Of a stretch of 19,411 bases of DNA, positions 14,354 through 19,411 are shown one piece after another. The DNA lies in the NCBI GenBank assembly GCA_937959315.1, contig CALGRC010000178.1:1-19411 (forward strand), in the 5' to 3' direction. Position numbers and translations under genes: made by a program. Source of the DNA: an uncultured Clostridia bacterium (GTDB lineage: Bacteria; Bacillota; Clostridia; UMGS1810). The notes beneath the pieces were generated by a model. The model was not told the origin of the DNA and searched no databases. It saw nothing but the letters and a program-made list of their open reading frames with translations. How positions within the stretch are numbered: position 1 is the stretch's first letter; each line of letters opens with the position of its first letter.

Positions 14354-16444
14354 ATGAACCGCATACCCGAATTGTTTGGCAGCATGGTCTTTCATGATGC
14401 CGTGATGAAAGAGCGCCTGCCAAAAGAGACCTACAAAGCATTACGGCGCACGATAGAAAATGGAAAAAGCCTGGATAAATCCATTGCCGACGTAGTGGCA
14501 AACGCCATGAAGGATTGGGCAATTGAAAAAGGCGCTACCCACTTTACCCACTGGTTCCAGCCAATGACCGGCGTCACCGCCGAGAAGCACGACAGTTTTA
14601 TTTCACCGGATGGGAACTGCGGCGTGATTATGGAATTTTCAGGAAAAGAGCTCATAAAGGGTGAACCGGACGCATCCAGCTTTCCTTCCGGCGGCCTGCG
14701 CGCCACCTTTGAAGCACGCGGCTATACCGCTTGGGACCCTACATCCTATGCCTTTATCAAAGACGATATTTTGTGTATTCCAACTGCGTTCTGTTCCTAC
14801 GGCGGTCAGGCGCTGGACAAAAAAACCCCGCTGCTCCGCTCTATGGAAGCCCTTAACCGGCAGGCACTGCGCATTTTAAAGCTGTTTGGCAATGAAGACG
14901 TGACCCGTGTGCTGACCACCGTTGGACCGGAACAGGAATATTTCCTCATTGACAAAGAACTGTACAAAAAAAGAAAGGATTTGGTCTACACCGGGCGTAC
15001 CCTGTTTGGCGCCACGCCGCCCAAAGGGCAGGAACTGGAAGATCACTATTTTGGCGTATTGCGGCCGCGGGTTTCAGCATTTATGAAGGAATTGGACGAA
15101 GAACTGTGGAAGCTGGGGGTCTTTGCCAAAACCAAGCACAATGAAGTAGCGCCGGCCCAGCATGAATTGGCGCCTATTTTTACCACCACCAATATCGCGT
15201 CCGACCACAACCAGCTTACCATGGAACTGATGCAGAAAATTGCCGACAAGCACGGCCTTGTCTGCCTATTGCACGAAAAACCGTTTGCAGGTATCAACGG
15301 CAGCGGCAAGCATAACAACTGGTCTATCTGCACCAATACCGGCGTCAATTTACTTGAGCCCGGTGATTCCCCGCAGGATAATGCACAGTTTTTGCTGTTT
15401 TTATGCGCCGTTATCAAAGCTGTGGATGAGTATCAGGATTTGCTGCGTATATCGGCCGCCAGTGCAGGAAACGACCACCGGCTGGGCGCCAACGAAGCGC
15501 CGCCTGCTATCATTTCCATCTTTTTGGGCGACCAGCTAACCGAAATCCTAAAGGCAATTGAAGAGGGGAAGCCCTATTCCCAAAAAGAAGCTGCGGAAAT
15601 GAAAATCGGCGTACATACGCTGCCGCGGTTCCCGCGCGATACCACCGACCGTAACCGTACCTCCCCCTTTGCATTCACTGGCAACAAGTTCGAATTCCGT
15701 ATGCTGGGGTCAGCTTTTTCCATATCTGGGCCAAACGTGATGCTAAACACCTCGGTTGCTGAAGAACTGGCACAGTTTGCCGATATATTGGAACCTGCGG
15801 ATGATTTCACCGCAGCATTGAACACGCTTATCCGTAAGGTACTAAAAGAACACAGCCGCATCATTTTCAATGGAAACAGCTACAGCTCCGAATGGCCGAT
15901 AGAAGCAGCAAAACGCGGCCTGCTTAATTTACCTACCACGCGCGAAGCTTTGCCGTATTTTGTGTCAGACAAAAATGCGGCTTTATTTACCAAGCACAAG
16001 GTATTCACCCGGGAGGAATTGTTTTCGCGGTATGAAATCCTGCTGGATAACTATGGGAAAGTATTGGATATTGAAACAAAAACCATGGTGCGGCTGGTAC
16101 GCAAAAACATCATTCCTGCCGCCTGCGCTTATAGCAAAGCCCTGGCAGACACCATAGCCGCCAAAAAAACAGTATCCAGCACACTGCCCTGCAAAGCAGA
16201 GCAGGCCATGCTGTCTGTCATGTCTGAACTAACCGGCCAGCTCTACGACTATAATGTGCATCTAGAAGCGGTGCTACGGCAAGTACGCGCTATTGCCTCT
16301 TTGAAGGAGCGGGCAACCGCTTACGCGCACCAAGTATTGCCTGCCATGCAGCAGCTGCGCGCTGTTGTAGATAAAACAGAGGTCAACTGCGCCAAACAGT
16401 ATTGGCCATTTCCAACATACGGGGAATTGCTGCAAAGCGTGTAA
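14354..16444 (+). CDS. glnN: Glutamine synthetase type III
   Basis: A 696-residue GSIII, the large dodecameric form found in Bacteroidetes, cyanobacteria and Clostridia, unrelated in length to the GSI at 8302-9624. Family marks include ELFGSMVFHDAVMKERLP at the start, THFTHWFQPMTG near 60, KHDSFI, G-G-L-R-A-T-F-E-A-R-G-Y-T-A-W-D-P-T-S, T-V-G-P-E-Q-E-Y-F-L-I-D, K-H-N-E-V-A-P-A-Q-H-E-L-A-P, G-I-N-G-S-G-K-H-N-N-W-S, R-L-G-A-N-E-A-P and N-R-T-S-P-F-A-F-T-G-N-K-F-E-F-R. The GTG at 14345 opens the frame, but the ATG at 14354 is taken because AAGGAG (14340-14345) lies 8 bases before it. It follows asnA by 31 bases with no terminator or clear promoter between, so the two share the attenuated leader. 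It ends at the terminator at 16472-16515. Confidence 0.95.
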   Translation: MNRIPELFGSMVFHDAVMKERLPKETYKALRRTIENGKSLDKSIADVVANAMKDWAIEKGATHFTHWFQPMTGVTAEKHDSFISPDGNCGVIMEFSGKELIKGEPDASSFPSGGLRATFEARGYTAWDPTSYAFIKDDILCIPTAFCSYGGQALDKKTPLLRSMEALNRQALRILKLFGNEDVTRVLTTVGPEQEYFLIDKELYKKRKDLVYTGRTLFGATPPKGQELEDHYFGVLRPRVSAFMKELDEELWKLGVFAKTKHNEVAPAQHELAPIFTTTNIASDHNQLTMELMQKIADKHGLVCLLHEKPFAGINGSGKHNNWSICTNTGVNLLEPGDSPQDNAQFLLFLCAVIKAVDEYQDLLRISAASAGNDHRLGANEAPPAIISIFLGDQLTEILKAIEEGKPYSQKEAAEMKIGVHTLPRFPRDTTDRNRTSPFAFTGNKFEFRMLGSAFSISGPNVMLNTSVAEELAQFADILEPADDFTAALNTLIRKVLKEHSRIIFNGNSYSSEWPIEAAKRGLLNLPTTREALPYFVSDKNAALFTKHKVFTREELFSRYEILLDNYGKVLDIETKTMVRLVRKNIIPAACAYSKALADTIAAKKTVSSTLPCKAEQAMLSVMSELTGQLYDYNVHLEAVLRQVRAIASLKERATAYAHQVLPAMQQLRAVVDKTEVNCAKQYWPFPTYGELLQSV

Positions 16445-16471
16445 ATAACACGTTTGCCATTACCGTATAGC

Positions 16472-16515
16472 AAAAAACGTGTACAGCCTACTGTGCTGTA
16501 CACGTTTTTGTTTTT
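16472..16515. terminator. Strong bidirectional intrinsic terminator
   Basis: AAAAACGTGTACAGC (16473-16487) pairs perfectly over 15 bp with 16495-16509 around a seven-base loop (CTACTGT). T runs flank it on both strands (T5-G-T5 on plus, T6 on minus). It serves the convergent ends of glnN and the glycoside hydrolase gene. Confidence 0.92.
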
Positions 16516-16532
16516 CTGCGCCATATTGGTAT

Positions 16533-19411
16533 TTAGCATTCGCTGCCGGCGTCCGGCTGATAGATTCGCAAAACGGGGCTGGATATAATCCCCATATCGC
16601 GCAAACGGTATTCATAACACCAGCGGTCTCCTTTGGTACGCCAATAATCCGGTCCTGCCCACAAATCATCTGCGTCGGTATTGTGCAATCCGCCAAAAGT
16701 ATTAAAACGAGTGCCAAACAACGTAAGTTCCACCATATGACGCCCGGCAGATACGGCCTCCACAACCAGTTCATAGGGGTCGTAGGCAATCACGCCAACG
16801 TCCTTCCCATCCAGGGCTGCGCGTATCACCGCGCCGCGGTAATGCGGTACGGCAATACCCAATGCACAATCCGGCGTATCCGCCTCCATTTGATAGGTGA
16901 TATTTCCACCATAATATGGAAGCCCTTGTGCGGTAACCGATGAAAAGCCAATGCTTTGCCGGAACGGAAGCAGTATTCTGCTGCACCCAGCCACATGCAC
17001 GTGGAAATCACCCAGCAAATAGCACCATTCGGTGTTGGTTTTCCGGCCAAACGGCAAAACCAACTCCAAGGAGTTCCTCCCATTTTTTAAACCAGGAAGC
17101 GGTACTGTCATAATGGATGCATCAACATAATACCCATCCGGCACCGCATCAACCTGTACGCCATTCCAAGTGATATTAGCTTTGTCCGCATCTTCCAACG
17201 CCACATGTATCCGTTCTAATTCCACCTGGCTTTCTATGGCAAACCGCAGCGATAATGTGTGAGTCATTGGTTCCTGCGGTTCCACCCACGGCTGTTTTAC
17301 CGCATCCTGCCTGGGCGGGTATCCCAATTTCGCCCTGCATAGATTATCCAACCGTAAAATTTCTTCCGACGGCTGGTAAGAATCGCCGTCCAGCGCATAT
17401 TCTGCCTGGTCAAGCAGCAAAACATTTGGTTCGCTTAGTGAATACGGCACCATTGTTTTACACTGCCTCTCCTCTAACAACCTGCGTTTTAGCGGCTGTG
17501 ACGCCACAACCGCCACACAGGGCTCTAAGCAGACCAGCAAACTGTCATAAGAATACAAAGAATAAGTAAATTCTGTATTTCCATGTTTGTGGGCATATGC
17601 CAGCGGACGCGTATTGCCATGGATGGTATCATACAGCACCGGCGCGTATTGCCCATCCACGGTAATCACTAGTTTTTGGCAGAACGAAACGTCAATGTTT
17701 TGATACTTGACGCCATGGGCCAAAAATAGCCAACGTTTATCGCCGTCCTGCCGCATTTGGTACAGCAAATTATTGGCCGCCGTGCCATCAGAATTGCGGA
17801 TATCAACCATCCGCATTGGCTCAAGCGCATCTAGAATTGCCGTGCGCTGGAATGGGACCCGGCAAGACGGCTCGTATATGGCTCTTACGGTATCGGACGG
17901 CTCTGCATCTACCAACGCCGGGCATTCGCCTGCAAAAATCAAATAACCGCCTGCTTTCTGAAAAGCGTCCAGCGCATCGAGCGTTGTCCTGCGCAGCGTC
18001 ACACATCCCGGCACCAAAACTGCATCATACTGCATATGGCCTACTTGCAGCGGAGCGCCCGGCTTCTGGCACTGCTGGGGCAGCAGCGACTCGCTGATAA
18101 AATCAAAATCAATCCCGCCAAATAGCAGCCATTTAACCAAATCCTGAAAATGCTCCTCCAACTGTTCCCGCAGAGCAGCAGAAGTCCGCTTTGGTCCCCA
18201 GTAAAGCCAGTAGCTTTCCACCGGATGGATCACACCTACCCGCACAACGGCCTTGCCGCGTGTCATGGCCGTATTGACACGGGCAAAATGATCCTCTACA
18301 TATGGATATTCCTTGTACCAGGGCGACTGATAATTGATGGACGCCGGGTAATCACGCTTAGCCTCGCCTTTCATCGACACCCACGACAAATGGGGCACCC
18401 GCACGGTCACACCCAAAGCGGCCTGCCAATCCCCCTGGAATTTGTGCCCGCGGAAATCAAAATCCCAGTTTGTCACGCCATACAGCTCACTCAGTACACC
18501 CTCCCGCCCATATTGGTGGGACGCTGACTGCGCCTGCTTAGCCGTAACAAGCTCTACATGGTCGCACAGCATATCAATACCTGGAAGCTGAAAAGAACGA
18601 TAAGACCGCATGGCTTCCCCCAGCGAATGGGTCTGCGATTCCAGCGATTGCTCTTCCAGCATATGGCCAGTCAGCATAAGGCCATGGTTTTCACACCATG
18701 CACCGCATTGGTCGGCAAAAGACGTGGCAAACAGCTCTGCTGCATGGTCGTGATACCAATACCGGATTTTAGAAACCTGCTTATCGGGCAGATCCCAAAA
18801 CAGTTCAGGCAGGTATTCGCACAAATTCACACCATAGGTATCCTGAAAACTTTTTATAAAATTCATCGTCCATGGCAGCTGCACATCCATCTGGCTATCC
18901 GGAAAATCCAAGGTACCTTTACCGGCAAATTGCGGTTCATCTGTAAAAATAGCCGGAATGCTTTTGCCAAACCGCTCACCCACTGTTTTTGCGTATGCTT
19001 CATAGGTAATGCCAATAAAGGTTTGAATTGCCTGCGGATTTAGAGTGTCCACATAGGTCTGCCCGTTGTACCATGGGCTGGGATCTGCGGTACGCACATA
19101 GGCATACCAGCGCATCATCCCATCCTTGCTTTGCGCATCAGCCTCTGCGCGCACATACTGCTTTAAACATCCTTTCCCATCCAGCAGGATATCATAAGCT
19201 GCTAAAAAATATGGCTGTCCTGTATCCACCGCCGTTTCAAACGGCACACAGCCTTCCCGTTTGTTGGGAGTAAATAGCAATATATGCTGCCGGTACTTGG
19301 GATTTTTAGTCACCAAGCCGCCCGCCCCGCCAGACGGCCAGCGGTCTTCATCATACAGCCAGGCCAGCATTTGTTCCTGCTCCGCTTTGTCAGAGCATGC
19401 CTGAATGAGCG
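16533..19411 (-). CDS. Putative glycoside hydrolase, GH106 (alpha-L-rhamnosidase)-like, 5' end outside the window
   Basis: At least 958 residues; the frame is open through the last base of the window (residues LIQACSDKAEQEQ precede the first internal ATG at 19370), so the true start lies beyond. The part seen includes W-L-Y-D-E-D-R-W-P-S-G-G-A-G-G near the front, A-I-F-T-D-E-P-Q-F with a candidate catalytic acid, TGHMLEEQSL, and a long TIM-barrel-like region. A middle part follows (YDAVLVPGC, GGYLIFAGECP), then beta-sandwich domains at the end (LVLPFGRKTNTEWCYLLGDFHV; LTLFGTRFNTFGGLHN). This layout recalls GH106-type proteins acting on rhamnose-containing plant polysaccharides or glycans. Substrate and catalytic residues cannot be fixed here. 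Whether a signal peptide exists is unknown because the N-terminus is missing. It is unrelated in role to the nitrogen genes and is separated from them by the terminator. Confidence 0.6.
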   Translation of the reverse strand, partial: LIQACSDKAEQEQMLAWLYDEDRWPSGGAGGLVTKNPKYRQHILLFTPNKREGCVPFETAVDTGQPYFLAAYDILLDGKGCLKQYVRAEADAQSKDGMMRWYAYVRTADPSPWYNGQTYVDTLNPQAIQTFIGITYEAYAKTVGERFGKSIPAIFTDEPQFAGKGTLDFPDSQMDVQLPWTMNFIKSFQDTYGVNLCEYLPELFWDLPDKQVSKIRYWYHDHAAELFATSFADQCGAWCENHGLMLTGHMLEEQSLESQTHSLGEAMRSYRSFQLPGIDMLCDHVELVTAKQAQSASHQYGREGVLSELYGVTNWDFDFRGHKFQGDWQAALGVTVRVPHLSWVSMKGEAKRDYPASINYQSPWYKEYPYVEDHFARVNTAMTRGKAVVRVGVIHPVESYWLYWGPKRTSAALREQLEEHFQDLVKWLLFGGIDFDFISESLLPQQCQKPGAPLQVGHMQYDAVLVPGCVTLRRTTLDALDAFQKAGGYLIFAGECPALVDAEPSDTVRAIYEPSCRVPFQRTAILDALEPMRMVDIRNSDGTAANNLLYQMRQDGDKRWLFLAHGVKYQNIDVSFCQKLVITVDGQYAPVLYDTIHGNTRPLAYAHKHGNTEFTYSLYSYDSLLVCLEPCVAVVASQPLKRRLLEERQCKTMVPYSLSEPNVLLLDQAEYALDGDSYQPSEEILRLDNLCRAKLGYPPRQDAVKQPWVEPQEPMTHTLSLRFAIESQVELERIHVALEDADKANITWNGVQVDAVPDGYYVDASIMTVPLPGLKNGRNSLELVLPFGRKTNTEWCYLLGDFHVHVAGCSRILLPFRQSIGFSSVTAQGLPYYGGNITYQMEADTPDCALGIAVPHYRGAVIRAALDGKDVGVIAYDPYELVVEAVSAGRHMVELTLFGTRFNTFGGLHNTDADDLWAGPDYWRTKGDRWCYEYRLRDMGIISSPVLRIYQPDAGSEC

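Noticed and set aside
1..19411. tRNA, rRNA, CRISPR array, insertion sequence or phage genes
   Set aside because: No cloverleaf, regular direct-repeat array, transposase or recombinase signature was seen in either strand by eye.

Overview
The window looks like chromosome from an anaerobic Clostridia-type Firmicute, probably a gut lineage. The grounds are protein families only: LL-diaminopimelate aminotransferase, a type III glutamine synthetase beside a GSI, a glutamate synthase split into three domain genes, an ANTAR regulator beside glnA, and a large GH106-like glycosidase. Base composition is moderate and even, except for the first ~180 bases, which are very AT-rich (32 G/C in bases 1-136) and hold a broken DUF881-like reading frame that looks foreign or chimeric.

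Layout. 1-136: DUF881-like remnant (-). 201-1303: two overlapping flavodoxin-fold genes (+), ending at a bidirectional terminator shared with the convergent dapL. 1340-13017: a long minus-strand run read in the order glutamate synthase glutaminase gene, FMN/ferredoxin gene, GXGXG gene, glnA (GSI), ANTAR regulator, carA, a carB-dapF gene fusion, dapL. 13018-13311: a divergent control region with two consensus promoters back to back around an A/T tract. 13312-16444: asnA and glnN (GSIII) on the plus strand, ending at a strong bidirectional terminator. 16533-19411: a GH106-like glycoside hydrolase (-) running off the window.

The genes form a nitrogen-assimilation island. Ammonia is fixed by two unrelated glutamine synthetases and by AsnA. 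Glutamine amide nitrogen is passed to glutamate (GOGAT) and carbamoyl phosphate (CarAB). DapF and DapL feed meso-diaminopimelate/lysine and the cell wall. No glutamate synthase small subunit (GltD) is present.

The two most interesting signals are these. (1) A single uninterrupted frame encodes a full-length CarB followed directly by a full-length DapF with both catalytic cysteines. (2) Both divergent operons begin, within a few bases of the predicted transcription start, with a small hairpin carrying the same hexaloop AAAGGC (A1, G4 as in ANTAR-protein targets). In each case the loop is also the base of the 5' arm of an intrinsic terminator. Together with the ANTAR protein encoded in the island, which has a degenerate receiver, this suggests a minimal one-hairpin antitermination circuit controlling both operons, including the regulator's own gene. 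The regulatory model is inference; the hairpins, terminators and promoters are read directly from the sequence.
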